64,000 nt of DNA from positions 18,170 through 82,169 of the forward strand of contig NZ_JAMDGY010000010.1 of assembly GCF_028656955.1 (NCBI RefSeq). The letters are read 5' to 3'. This document shows positions 14,378 through 24,907 of this stretch, piece by piece. This DNA comes from Pseudomonas fontis. GTDB taxonomy: Bacteria; Pseudomonadota; Gammaproteobacteria; Pseudomonadales; Pseudomonadaceae. The translations under genes were made by a program, and so were the position numbers. The notes under the pieces are model-generated. The model ran no database searches and was not told the origin of the DNA. It saw nothing but the letters and a program-made list of their open reading frames with translations. Position 1 is the stretch's first letter. Each line of letters starts with the position of its first letter.

Positions 14378-15544
14378 ATGAAATCTGATACTCCACTGCA
14401 GCTTCTGGGCGGCCTGACTGCGCGCGAATTCCTGCGCGATTACTGGCAGAAAAAACCCCTCCTGGTCCGCCAGGCCTTCACCGATTTCGAAAGCCCGATC
14501 GACGCCGACGAACTGGCCGGCCTGGCCCTGGAAGAAGAAGTCGAGTCGCGCCTGGTGATCGAGCACGGCGAACGCCCGTGGGAGCTGCGTCGCGGCCCGT
14601 TCGAGGAGTCCACCTTCAGCGAACTGCCGGAGCGCGAGTGGACCCTGCTGGTCCAGGCGGTCGACCAGTTCGTGCCGGAAGTGGCCGAGCTGCTGGAGCA
14701 CTTCCGCTTCCTGCCAAGCTGGCGTATCGACGACGTGATGATCAGCTTCGCCGCCCCAGGTGGCAGCGTGGGTCCGCACTTCGACAACTACGACGTGTTC
14801 CTGCTGCAAGGCCAGGGCAAGCGCAATTGGAAAGTCGGCCAGATGTGCGACAGCGACAGCCCGCTGCTGGAGCACGCCGACCTGCGCATCCTCGCCGACT
14901 TCGAGCAGACCGACGAGTGGGTACTGGAGCCAGGCGACATGCTCTACCTGCCGCCACGCCTTGCCCACTACGGCATCGCCGAAGACAACTGCCTGACCTA
15001 CTCGGTCGGCTTCCGCGCACCAAGCGCGGCTGAAGTGCTGACCCACTTCACCGACTTCCTCAGCCAGTTCCTGCCGGATGAAGACCGCTACAGCGACGCC
15101 GACGCCCAGCCGGTCGCCGACCCGCACCAGATCCAGCACGACGCGCTGGACCGCCTGAAAGGCCTGCTGGCCGAGCACATGAGCGACGAGCGCCTGCTGC
15201 TGACCTGGTTCGGCCAGTTCATGACCGAGCCGCGCTACCCGGAACTGGTGTCGGGCGAAGAGCTGAGCGAAGAAGAGCTGGTCGACAGCCTGGAACAGGG
15301 CGCGATCCTGATCCGCAACCCGAGCGCGCGCCTGGCCTGGTCGGAAGTCGACGACAACCTGCTGTTGTTCGCCAGCGGCCAGAGCCGTCTGCTGCCGGGC
15401 GAGCTGCGCGAGCTGCTCAAGCTGATCTGCGCGGCTGACGCCCTGCATATCGAAAACCTGGGCCAGTGGCTGGGCGAAGAGCAAGGCCTGATGCTGATCT
15501 GCGAGCTGGTCAAGCAAGGCAGCCTGGGGTTTGCCAATGAATAA
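14378..15544 (+). CDS. roxA: Ribosomal protein uL16 3-hydroxylase (cupin, RoxA/YcfD type)
   Basis: A 2-oxoglutarate/Fe(II) oxygenase of the JmjC-like cupin class that hydroxylates an Arg of ribosomal protein L16. In the 388-aa product the Fe ligands are visible as His134 and Asp136 (GPHFDNYDVF) and His197 (LAHYGIAEDN). The C-terminal half holds the dimerisation and winged-helix regions of the family. A GNAT gene overlaps its stop, which suggests coexpression. Confidence 0.9.
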   Translation: MKSDTPLQLLGGLTAREFLRDYWQKKPLLVRQAFTDFESPIDADELAGLALEEEVESRLVIEHGERPWELRRGPFEESTFSELPEREWTLLVQAVDQFVPEVAELLEHFRFLPSWRIDDVMISFAAPGGSVGPHFDNYDVFLLQGQGKRNWKVGQMCDSDSPLLEHADLRILADFEQTDEWVLEPGDMLYLPPRLAHYGIAEDNCLTYSVGFRAPSAAEVLTHFTDFLSQFLPDEDRYSDADAQPVADPHQIQHDALDRLKGLLAEHMSDERLLLTWFGQFMTEPRYPELVSGEELSEEELVDSLEQGAILIRNPSARLAWSEVDDNLLLFASGQSRLLPGELRELLKLICAADALHIENLGQWLGEEQGLMLICELVKQGSLGFANE

Positions 15545-15971
15545 GATCCAGGTGCGCATTGCCGACTGGCAGAAGGACAACGCCGACATCCGTCGCATTC
15601 GCGAAGCGGTGTTCATCTTTGAGCAGTCCGTGCCACCGGAACTGGAGTGGGACGCTGACGACAACGTGGCGATCCACTTCCTGGCCTACGAAGGCGACTT
15701 CGCCATCGGCACCGCCCGCCTGGTGCTGGACGGCCAGATCGGCCGGGTCTCGGTGCTCAAGGACTGGCGCGGCCTGAAAGTCGGTGATGCATTGATGCAA
15801 GCCGCCATCGTCGAAGCGCAGAACCGCGACCTGAAGCAGCAGATGCTGACGGCGCAGGTGCATGCCACCGCGTTCTATGAACGCCTGGGCTTCAAGGTGG
15901 TCAGCGAAGAGTTCCTCGAGGCGGGCATCCCGCACGTGGACATGGTTCGCGATTCGAAAGAAATGGCCTAA
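15537..15971 (+). CDS. GNAT family N-acetyltransferase
   Basis: A 144-aa GNAT-fold protein with VSVLKDWRGLKVGDALMQ (acetyl-CoA loop region, about residues 70-87) and YERLGFKVVSEEF (motif B, about 118-130). Length and sequence resemble the YjcF/ElaA-like group found in pseudomonads. The ATG at 15537 overlaps the roxA stop by 8 bases, so they are translationally coupled. Substrate unknown; ribosomal or small-molecule targets are both possible. Confidence 0.85.
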   Translation: MNKIQVRIADWQKDNADIRRIREAVFIFEQSVPPELEWDADDNVAIHFLAYEGDFAIGTARLVLDGQIGRVSVLKDWRGLKVGDALMQAAIVEAQNRDLKQQMLTAQVHATAFYERLGFKVVSEEFLEAGIPHVDMVRDSKEMA

Positions 15972-15974
15972 ATG

Positions 15975-16034
15975 CATCGCGGGGCCAGCCCGCTCCCACA
16001 GACACCCCTGTGGGAGCGGGCTGGCCCCGCGATG
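15975..16034. repeat. Perfect 27-bp inverted repeat, REP family B
   Basis: CATCGCGGGGCCAGCCCGC+TCCCACAG (15975-16001), a 6-base loop ACACCC, and the exact reverse complement (16008-16034). This is the second REP family of the window (core GCGGG-CAG-CCCGC). It can form a very stable hairpin after the GNAT gene, and may help end transcription. Confidence 0.9.
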
Positions 16035-16104
16035 AATTCAACACAATCCCCAAACCCTGCACAAATTTGCCATCATGTCCGCTCCACCCGCGGAGATCAT
16101 GGAC

Positions 16105-16839
16105 ATGCCGCTACGCCCCCTGCTCGCCTCCCTGCTATTGACCTTCAGCCTCGGCGCGCTGGCCGCCACCGAAGTGCTGCCGCTCAACCACCGCACCAGC
16201 GCCGAACTCTTGCCCGCCGCACAATCGTTCATCGGCAAGGACGGCAGCGTCAGCACCTTCGAAAACAAGCTGATCGTCAACGCCGAACCAAAGAAGATCG
16301 ATGAGCTGCGCACCCTGCTGCAACAACTCGACACCGCGCCCAAGCGCCTGCTGATCAGCGTCGACAACAACGACAGCAATTTCCAGGACAACCGCGGCAA
16401 CGCCCGGGTCATCCGCTATGGCACGGCCAACCGCGAAGGCGGCCTGCAACAGGTACAAGCCAGCGAAGGCACCCCGGCACTGATCCAGGTCGGCCAGAGC
16501 ATTCCCATCACCAGCACCCAGACTGACGGCTATGGTCGCCTGCAAAGCCAGACCGAGTATCGCAACGTCACCCAGGGCTTTTATGTCACTGCAAACGTCT
16601 CCGGCGAAACCGTTCACCTGAACATCAGCACAAACAATGACCGCATGAGCCAGGAACGTCCTGATGTAGTGAAAGTACAAAGTACCGACACAAAAGTCAC
16701 CGGTCGCCTCGGTGAGTGGATCACCCTGGCAGGGGTCAATCAGCAAAGCCAGTCCGAGCGCAGCGCCTCCGCCCTGAGTTACAGCACGCAACGCGGTGAA
16801 AACATGACATTGCGGGTAAAAGTCGACGCTTTGGACTGA
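16105..16839 (+). CDS. Exported protein with secretin-like N0/N1 and short secretin domain
   Basis: The 244-aa product begins with a clear signal peptide (MPLRPLLASLLLTFSLGALA, cut before ATEV). Residues about 25-85 resemble the NolW/N-domain of secretins (LPLNHRTSAELLP ... IVNAEPKKIDELRTLLQQLD), and the C-terminal half resembles part of the secretin core (PITSTQTDGYG, then GEWITLAGV and MTLRVKVDALD). It is far too short to be a full secretin and lacks a large barrel domain. No secretion genes lie nearby. ATG 16105 is preferred because GGAG is 9 bases upstream; 16075 and 16099 are alternatives. Function not known. Confidence 0.75.
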   Translation: MPLRPLLASLLLTFSLGALAATEVLPLNHRTSAELLPAAQSFIGKDGSVSTFENKLIVNAEPKKIDELRTLLQQLDTAPKRLLISVDNNDSNFQDNRGNARVIRYGTANREGGLQQVQASEGTPALIQVGQSIPITSTQTDGYGRLQSQTEYRNVTQGFYVTANVSGETVHLNISTNNDRMSQERPDVVKVQSTDTKVTGRLGEWITLAGVNQQSQSERSASALSYSTQRGENMTLRVKVDALD

Positions 16840-17363
16840 AGCCGCGCAAATCAAGGCCTCGACCAAAGGCCTTGAAACTGACTGGGGAGTCTCATTAGAC
16901 CAAAGATGTAGTGGCGATAAAAAAGCACTACAAAACATTTGACGACCACAAATGGCAGAGGCATGATGGCCCCGCTCCCGCTAATCAGAGGCCCTGGCAA
17001 GGGCCTTCGAGTCGCACTCCAACTCACCCACCTGAGTCGACTCGTGTCTGTACAGCCCACAAGGCGTGTTTGACGAGATTGCGACTGGAACGAAGTTGTC
17101 CCGAGGGACGGAAGCGCATCAAACGGTACACGGTAACGCCTGATCGAAGCAGTTCGGCATCCACGAGCCACCCTGCCCGACAGTCCGCACCAGGGACCTA
17201 CCTGCTTCCCCTTTCGAACACCAGCGTTCAACCGTCGCACATTTCGCCAGACACGACTTGCGCCTGCTTCTGATGAGCGAGCCATCGGTGCTGCCCCTGT
17301 AATGAACAGCGCAGCCGACAGAGCGAACACTTTTTACCGACCTATGCGACGAGGTTTACTTCC
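16840..17363. other. 524-bp gap: structured leader/promoter region of aceA
   Basis: No convincing gene is visible. Several perfect hairpins are: TCAAGGCCT-N7-AGGCCTTGA (16851-16875, possibly ending the upstream gene but with no T run), TGTAGTG-N12-CACTACA (16907-16932), and AGGCCCT-GGCA-AGGGCCT (16989-17006). The rest presumably holds the aceA promoter and a long 5' leader, or a small RNA. No textbook -35/-10 pair stands out. Confidence 0.5.
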
Positions 17364-18689
17364 ATGGCACTGACACGCGAACAGCAAATTGCAGCCCTTG
17401 AAAAAGACTGGGCCGAGAACCCGCGCTGGAAAGGCGTGACCCGTACCTACTCTGCCGCTGATGTCGTACGTCTGCGTGGCTCGGTGCAGCCAGAGCACAC
17501 CCTGGCCCGCATGGGCGCCGAGAAGCTGTGGAACCTGGTAACCAAAGGTGCCCACCCGTCCTTCCGCCCAGAAAAAGACTTCGTCAACTGCATGGGCGCC
17601 CTGACCGGCGGCCAGGCAGTACAACAGGTTAAAGCCGGTATCCAGGCGATCTACCTGTCTGGCTGGCAAGTGGCTGCCGACAACAACTCGGCCGAGTCCA
17701 TGTACCCAGACCAGTCGCTGTACCCGGTGGATTCGGTTCCAACCGTGGTCAAGCGCATCAACAACTCGTTCCGTCGTGCCGACCAGATCCAGTGGAAAGC
17801 CGGCAAGAACCCGGGCGACGACGGCTACATCGACTACTTCGCACCCATCGTGGCCGACGCTGAAGCCGGTTTCGGCGGCGTACTGAACGCCTACGAGCTG
17901 ATGAAGAACATGATCGAAGCAGGCGCCGCCGGCGTTCACTTCGAAGACCAGCTGGCCTCGGTGAAAAAATGTGGCCACATGGGCGGCAAGGTACTGGTAC
18001 CGACCCAGGAAGCCGTACAAAAGCTGTCCGCTGCCCGTCTGGCTGCCGACGTTGCCGGTGTACCGACCATCATCCTGGCCCGTACCGACGCCAACGCCGC
18101 TGACCTGCTGACCAGCGACTGCGACCCGTACGACCAGCCGTTCGTCCTGGGCGAGCGTACTCCGGAAGGCTTCTACAAAGTCCGCGCCGGCCTGGATCAA
18201 GCCATTGCTCGTGGCCTGGCCTACGCGCCGTATGCCGACCTGATCTGGTGCGAAACCGCCAAGCCAGACCTGGAAGAAGCCCGTCGCTTCGCCGAGGCGA
18301 TCAAGAAGGAATACCCGGACCAGATCCTGTCGTACAACTGCTCGCCTTCCTTCAACTGGAAGAAGAACCTGGACGACGCGACCATCGCCAAGTTCCAGCG
18401 CGAACTGTCGGCCATGGGCTACAAGCACCAGTTCATCACCCTGGCTGGTATCCACAACATGTGGCACGGCATGTTCAACCTGGCGCACGACTACGCTCGC
18501 AACGACATGACCGCGTACGTCAAGCTGCAGGAGCAGGAATTCGCTGACGCTTCGAAAGGCTACACCTTCGTGGCGCACCAGCAGGAAGTGGGCACCGGCT
18601 ACTTCGACGACATGACCACCGTGATCCAGGGTGGCAAGTCTTCGGTAACCGCGCTGACCGGTTCCACCGAAGAAGAGCAGTTCCACTGA
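17364..18689 (+). CDS. aceA: Isocitrate lyase
   Basis: Splits isocitrate to glyoxylate and succinate, the first step of the glyoxylate shunt used on acetate, fatty acids and leucine. The 441-aa product carries the active-site signature KKCGH at residues 201-205 (catalytic Cys203) inside [15 protein letters not shown] 17364 follows GAGG at a normal distance. It stands alone between a long leader and a terminator; malate synthase is not in the window. Confidence 0.97.
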   Translation: MALTREQQIAALEKDWAENPRWKGVTRTYSAADVVRLRGSVQPEHTLARMGAEKLWNLVTKGAHPSFRPEKDFVNCMGALTGGQAVQQVKAGIQAIYLSGWQVAADNNSAESMYPDQSLYPVDSVPTVVKRINNSFRRADQIQWKAGKNPGDDGYIDYFAPIVADAEAGFGGVLNAYELMKNMIEAGAAGVHFEDQLASVKKCGHMGGKVLVPTQEAVQKLSAARLAADVAGVPTIILARTDANAADLLTSDCDPYDQPFVLGERTPEGFYKVRAGLDQAIARGLAYAPYADLIWCETAKPDLEEARRFAEAIKKEYPDQILSYNCSPSFNWKKNLDDATIAKFQRELSAMGYKHQFITLAGIHNMWHGMFNLAHDYARNDMTAYVKLQEQEFADASKGYTFVAHQQEVGTGYFDDMTTVIQGGKSSVTALTGSTEEEQFH

Positions 18690-18723
18690 TCAGTGATCGG
18701 TTGCTGACATTCGGGTAACACGC

Positions 18724-18757
18724 AAAACCCGGGGCCTGTGATGGGGCTCCGGGTTTT
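18724..18757 (+). terminator. Terminator of aceA
   Basis: AAAACCCGG (18724-18732) pairs with CCGGGTTTT (18749-18757), with an imperfect GC-rich inner stem. Confidence 0.88.
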
Positions 18758-18777
18758 GTGCTTTCTGGCTTGCCACC

Positions 18778-18867
18778 GTGGGAGCCGGCCTTGCCGGCGA
18801 AGCAAGACACAGCCTTGCCAAGACAGGCCGCTTCGCAGCCTATCGCCGGCAACGCCGGCTCCCACAG
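18778..18867. repeat. Pair of inverted REP elements, family A
   Basis: GTGGGAGCCGGCC+TTGCCGGCGA (18778-18800) and TATCGCCGGCAACGCCGGC+TCCCACAG (18841-18867), about 40 bases apart, between aceA and the YhhN gene. Confidence 0.85.
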
Positions 18868-18933
18868 GTGAAGCGCTCCCGCAAACCCGCACAATTGACT
18901 ATCCTTGCAGCACAAGAACTCCAAGGATCGGCC

Positions 18934-19596
18934 ATGTCTCGCCCCATCACCCTGCTGTGCATCGCGCTGTGCGCCGCTGCCTTCTATATATACGCACTCG
19001 CTGGCGGGCATCCGCTACTGGCCTTGTTGGTCAAACCCATTCCCGTGCTCGCCCTGCTGCTGTGGCTGCGCAGCGCGCCCAACGACAGCTACCGCCGCTG
19101 GATTGCCACCGGCCTGGGCTTCTCGGTACTGGGTGACATTCTGCTAGCCTGGCCCGGCGACCTGTTCGTGTTCGGCCTCGCCGCCTTCCTCTGCGCCCAC
19201 CTGGCCTACCTGCGCGCCTATACAGGGCAAAACCGCAACCTCGCACCCTGGGCGCTGCTAGCCTCACTGCTGTGCGGTGGCCTGCTGCTCAACCTGTTGA
19301 TCCGCGGCGGCCTGGGCGAGCTACTGATTCCGGTCAGCGTGTACGCCCTGGCAATCACCGCCATGCTCTGGCGCGCCCTGGCCTGCGCCGGCCTCGCTGC
19401 CCTGGGCGCAGTGGCCTTCGTGTTTTCCGACAGCCTGATCGGCATCGACCGCTTCGTCAGGCCGTTCGCTGCAGCGCAGTACCTGATTATCCTCGCCTAC
19501 TGGCTCGGCCAATGGGCAATCAGCGCCTCGGTGCACCACCGCCAACCGCTCAAAGCATTGATCCAGAGCGCCAACTCCACACCGAAAAGCTGTTAG
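18934..19596 (+). CDS. YhhN family membrane protein (lysoplasmalogenase-like)
   Basis: The 220-aa protein has about eight hydrophobic segments, as expected for the YhhN/TMEM86 family, whose animal member hydrolyses lysoplasmalogen. Family features include GLGFSVLGDILLAWPGDLF (about residues 60-78, with conserved Asp) and VFSDSLIGIDRF near the C-terminus, again with conserved Asp. ATG 18934 follows a CAAGGAT ribosome site. The substrate in bacteria is uncertain. Confidence 0.8.
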   Translation: MSRPITLLCIALCAAAFYIYALAGGHPLLALLVKPIPVLALLLWLRSAPNDSYRRWIATGLGFSVLGDILLAWPGDLFVFGLAAFLCAHLAYLRAYTGQNRNLAPWALLASLLCGGLLLNLLIRGGLGELLIPVSVYALAITAMLWRALACAGLAALGAVAFVFSDSLIGIDRFVRPFAAAQYLIILAYWLGQWAISASVHHRQPLKALIQSANSTPKSC

Positions 19597-19955
19597 AACG
19601 GAGGGTGTAGAAACTTGCAGTTGATGACGACGCAAATGAACTTGACAGCGCACTGTTCAGTACAGATTAAACAGTCGCCCTTAAATGATATCAATTATCA
19701 TTACGAAACTTGGCTTTCATTACGCCAGGCAAGAAACATAATTAACAAAAGGCGGGGCAATGCCCGTATTACGTGGCCTGCAGGGCATTGGCAAAGGGTT
19801 TTGTTCTTAATGCTACGAATAAATTTGCTGCAGAAATTTTACTTGCACCAGGTTTACCCATAAAATCAGCACGATAGATTTCGCTGCGACATATCGTCAC
19901 TGCTCTACTTCTTTTCAAGCTCAGAGACCACTGCTCTCTGTTAAGGATTTTCAGC
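19597..19955. promoter_or_regulatory. nuo operon promoter and leader region
   Basis: This 359-bp gap is clearly more AT-rich than its neighbours. A perfect -35 TTGACA is at 19642-19647, but the -10 17 bases on (GATTAA, 19665-19670) is poor. Two dyads overlap it: ACTGTT-N12-AACAGT (19652-19675) and AATGATA-N5-TATCATT (19684-19702). The second resembles a Fur box. An 82-codon open frame here (19615-19863) has no family features and is not called. Confidence 0.5.
19684..19702. promoter_or_regulatory. Fur-box-like palindrome upstream of nuoA
   Basis: AATGATA-TCAAT-TATCATT is a perfect 7-5-7 palindrome. Its inner part TGATATCAATTATCA matches the Fur half-site arrangement TGATAAT-N-ATTATCA at 12 of 14 positions. 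It lies just downstream of a putative nuo promoter. Iron control of complex I is plausible because the complex holds many Fe-S clusters, but this is inference. Confidence 0.4.
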
Positions 19956-20369
19956 ATGCCCGATTCGACAGGACTCATCGCCCACAACTGGGGCTTTGCC
20001 ATTTTCCTTTTGGGTGTCGTCGGCCTGTGCGCCTTCATGCTCGGTCTGTCCGCCCTGCTCGGCAGCAAGGCCTGGGGCCGCAGCAAGAACGAACCCTTCG
20101 AGTCCGGCATGCTGCCTACAGGCGGCGCCCGCCTGCGTCTATCCGCCAAATTCTATCTGGTCGCGATGCTCTTCGTGATCTTCGATATCGAAGCCCTCTT
20201 TCTCTTTGCATGGTCTGTGTCCGTCCGCGAAAGCGGCTGGACCGGATTCGTCGAAGCTCTCGTTTTCATAGCAATTCTGTTGGCAGGCCTTGTCTACCTT
20301 TATCGAGTGGGGGCGCTTGATTGGGCTCCGGAAGCTCGTCGTAAGCGGCAAGCGAAGCTGAAACAATGA
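19956..20369 (+). CDS. nuoA: NADH-quinone oxidoreductase subunit A
   Basis: NuoA is a small membrane subunit of complex I with three transmembrane helices, at the junction to the peripheral arm. The 137-aa product has the family motif [21 protein letters not shown] (first loop) and [20 protein letters not shown] in TM2. AAGGA lies upstream of ATG 19956. First gene of a 13-gene operon, 10 bp before nuoB. Confidence 0.97.
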   Translation: MPDSTGLIAHNWGFAIFLLGVVGLCAFMLGLSALLGSKAWGRSKNEPFESGMLPTGGARLRLSAKFYLVAMLFVIFDIEALFLFAWSVSVRESGWTGFVEALVFIAILLAGLVYLYRVGALDWAPEARRKRQAKLKQ

Positions 20370-20379
20370 GGCTTTGGCA

Positions 20380-21057
20380 ATGCAATACAATCTCACCAGA
20401 ATCGACCCGGATGCGCCCAACGAGCAGTATCCAATCGGTGACCGGGAAACCGTCTCCGACTCGCTGCTAGAGGACCAGGTCCACAAGAACATCTTCATGG
20501 GCAAACTTGAAGATGTGCTCAGTGGCGCGGTCAACTGGGGACGTAAGAACTCCCTGTGGCCTTACAACTTCGGCCTCTCCTGCTGCTACGTGGAAATGAC
20601 CACGGCCTTCACGGCGCCCCACGACATCGCCCGCTTCGGCGCGGAAGTCATCCGGGCATCGCCGCGTCAAGCCGACTTCATGGTTATCGCCGGCACCTGC
20701 TTCATCAAGATGGCGCCGATCATCCAGCGCCTGTACGAGCAGATGCTCGAGCCCAAGTGGGTCATCTCCATGGGTTCGTGCGCCAACTCCGGCGGCATGT
20801 ACGACATTTACTCGGTCGTTCAAGGGGTCGACAAATTCCTCCCCGTGGATGTCTATGTGCCTGGCTGCCCGCCTCGCCCTGAAGCATTCCTGCAAGGCCT
20901 GATGCTGTTGCAGGAATCGATTGGCAAGGAGCGTCGCCCTCTTTCGTGGGTCGTTGGCGATCAAGGCGTATACCGCGCCGAGATGCCTTCGCAGAAAGAG
21001 CAGCGTCGTGAACAGCGCATCCAGGTCACCCACCTGCGCAGCCCCGACGAAGTCTGA
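20380..21057 (+). CDS. nuoB: NADH-quinone oxidoreductase subunit B
   Basis: NuoB carries the last Fe-S cluster, N2, which passes electrons to quinone. The 225-aa product shows the N2 ligands Cys68, Cys69, Cys134 and Cys163 ([27 protein letters not shown]). ATG 20380 ([11 protein letters not shown]) is chosen over an in-frame TTG two codons earlier. Confidence 0.98.
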   Translation: MQYNLTRIDPDAPNEQYPIGDRETVSDSLLEDQVHKNIFMGKLEDVLSGAVNWGRKNSLWPYNFGLSCCYVEMTTAFTAPHDIARFGAEVIRASPRQADFMVIAGTCFIKMAPIIQRLYEQMLEPKWVISMGSCANSGGMYDIYSVVQGVDKFLPVDVYVPGCPPRPEAFLQGLMLLQESIGKERRPLSWVVGDQGVYRAEMPSQKEQRREQRIQVTHLRSPDEV

Positions 21058-21116
21058 TCCAGCGACCTGCTGCCTGTTCACCTGAACAGGCGGCCTGGCT
21101 TCATTCTCACCGTTGA

Positions 21117-22916
<1,800 letters not shown>

Positions 22917-22918
22917 GC

Positions 22919-23416
22919 ATGAATAACACGCTTATCCAAACCGATCGTTTCGCCCTGAGCGAAACCGAGCGCTCGGCCATCGAGCACGAGATGCATCACT
23001 ACGAGGACCCGCGCGCGGCGTCCATCGAAGCCCTGAAGATCGTCCAGAAGGCGCGCGGCTGGGTGCCGGACGGCGCGGTCTACGCGATCGGCGAAGTGCT
23101 CGGCATCCCTGCCAGCGACGTCGAAGGCGTGGCCACCTTCTATAGCCAGATCTTCCGCCAGCCGGTCGGTCGCCACATCATCCGCGTCTGCGACAGCATG
23201 GTCTGCTACATCGGTGGCCACGAGTCGGTGGTCAGCCAGATCCAGAGCGAGCTGGGCATCGGCCTGGGCCAGACCACCGCAGACGGGCGCTTTACCCTGC
23301 TGCCAGTGTGCTGCCTGGGCAACTGCGACAAGGCCCCGGCGCTGATGATCGACGACGACACCTTTGGCGACGTCCAGCCTGCTGGCGTTTCCAAGTTGCT
23401 GGAGGGTTACGCATGA
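22919..23416 (+). CDS. nuoE: NADH-quinone oxidoreductase subunit E
   Basis: The 24-kDa-type subunit holds the [2Fe-2S] cluster N1a near the flavin. The 165-aa product has the four ligands at Cys91, Cys96, Cys132 and Cys136 ([23 protein letters not shown]). Its stop overlaps the start of nuoF (ATGA). Confidence 0.97.
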   Translation: MNNTLIQTDRFALSETERSAIEHEMHHYEDPRAASIEALKIVQKARGWVPDGAVYAIGEVLGIPASDVEGVATFYSQIFRQPVGRHIIRVCDSMVCYIGGHESVVSQIQSELGIGLGQTTADGRFTLLPVCCLGNCDKAPALMIDDDTFGDVQPAGVSKLLEGYA

Positions 23417-24774
23417 CCATCACTTCCTTCGGCCCGGCCAACCGCATCGCGCGCAGCGCCGAGACACACCCGCTGACCTGGCGCCTGCGTGACGACGGCG
23501 AGCCACTGTGGCTCGACGAGTACCAGACCAAGGACGGCTACGCCGCCGCCCGCAAGGCGTTTGCGCAGATGTCCCAGGACGATATCGTCCAGACCGTCAA
23601 GGACTCCGGCCTGAAGGGCCGTGGTGGTGCGGGCTTCCCGACTGGCGTCAAATGGGGCCTGATGCCCAAAGACGAATCCATGAACATCCGCTACCTGCTG
23701 TGCAACGCGGATGAAATGGAGCCCAACACCTGGAAAGACCGCATGCTGATGGAGCAACAGCCCCATCTGCTGATCGAAGGCATGCTGATCAGCGCCCGCG
23801 CGCTGAAAACCTACCGTGGCTACATCTTCCTGCGTGGCGAATACACCACCGCAGCGCGCAACCTCACCCGCGCGGTCGAAGAAGCCAAGGCCGCTGGCCT
23901 GCTGGGCAAGAACATCCTCGGCAGCGGCTTCGACTTCGAGCTGTTCGTCCACACCGGTGCCGGTCGCTACATCTGCGGTGAAGAAACCGCACTGATCAAC
24001 TCCCTCGAAGGCCGCCGCGCCAACCCGCGCTCCAAGCCGCCCTTCCCGGCCGCTGTGGGCGTGTGGGGCAAACCGACCTGCGTGAACAACGTCGAGACCC
24101 TGTGCAACGTGCCGGCCATCGTCGGCAACGGCACCGACTGGTACAAGTCGCTGGCCCGCGAAGGCAGCGAAGACCACGGCACCAAGCTGATGGGCTTCTC
24201 CGGCAAGGTGAAGAACCCCGGCCTGTGGGAACTGCCATTCGGCGTCTCGGCCCGCGAGCTGTTCGAAGACTGCGCCGGCGGCATGCGTGACGGCTTCAAG
24301 CTCAAGTGCTGGCAGCCTGGCGGCGCCGGTACCGGTTTCCTGCTGCCCGAGCACCTCGACGCGCAAATGTACGCCGGCGGCATCGCCAAGGTCGGGACCC
24401 GTATGGGTACGGGCCTGGCCATGGCGGTCGACGACAGCGTCAACATGGTCTCGCTGCTGCGCAACATGGAAGAGTTCTTTGCCCGTGAATCCTGTGGCTT
24501 CTGCACCCCGTGCCGCGACGGCCTGCCGTGGAGCGTCAAGCTCCTGCGTGCCCTCGAGAATGGCCAGGGTCAGCAGGGCGACATCGAGACCCTGCTGGGT
24601 CTGGTCGGTTTCCTCGGCCCAGGCAAGACCTTCTGTGCCCATGCCCCAGGTGCGGTCGAGCCGCTGGGCAGTGCGATCAAATACTTCCGCCCGGAATTCG
24701 AGGCTGGCATCGCTGCGACGTCCACCGCAGCCCTGCGCCCGGACCTGGCCAAGCCGATAGTTGTCGGCGCATAA
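23413..24774 (+). CDS. nuoF: NADH-quinone oxidoreductase subunit F
   Basis: The 51-kDa-type subunit binds NADH and FMN and cluster N3; it is where electrons enter. In the 453-aa product [18 protein letters not shown] is the NADH/FMN-binding loop, and [11 protein letters not shown] provides three of the four N3 cysteines. ATG 23413 overlaps the nuoE stop. Confidence 0.98.
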   Translation: MTITSFGPANRIARSAETHPLTWRLRDDGEPLWLDEYQTKDGYAAARKAFAQMSQDDIVQTVKDSGLKGRGGAGFPTGVKWGLMPKDESMNIRYLLCNADEMEPNTWKDRMLMEQQPHLLIEGMLISARALKTYRGYIFLRGEYTTAARNLTRAVEEAKAAGLLGKNILGSGFDFELFVHTGAGRYICGEETALINSLEGRRANPRSKPPFPAAVGVWGKPTCVNNVETLCNVPAIVGNGTDWYKSLAREGSEDHGTKLMGFSGKVKNPGLWELPFGVSARELFEDCAGGMRDGFKLKCWQPGGAGTGFLLPEHLDAQMYAGGIAKVGTRMGTGLAMAVDDSVNMVSLLRNMEEFFARESCGFCTPCRDGLPWSVKLLRALENGQGQQGDIETLLGLVGFLGPGKTFCAHAPGAVEPLGSAIKYFRPEFEAGIAATSTAALRPDLAKPIVVGA

Positions 24775-24907
24775 CGAATAGAACGCGGGTGGTCCGTGCC
24801 ACCCGCTGCTTGGCCAGCTCGCCCGGGGATACCCGCAGCGGGCTGCAGGCACACAAGTTTTCCATTAGCCACGCCCGCACACGCGGGCCAACGAAGAACT
24901 TTGAACC

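Noticed and set aside
16075..16104. Earlier start of the secretin-like gene
   Set aside because: The extra residues precede the signal peptide and the ribosome site fits 16105 better.
19652..19675. LexA-like reading of the dyad ACTGTT-N12-AACAGT
   Set aside because: Pseudomonas LexA sites are CTGT-N8-ACAG; the spacing here does not fit.
19615..19863. An 82-codon frame in the nuo promoter gap
   Set aside because: AT-rich sequence, no ribosome site, and it would cover the promoter elements.
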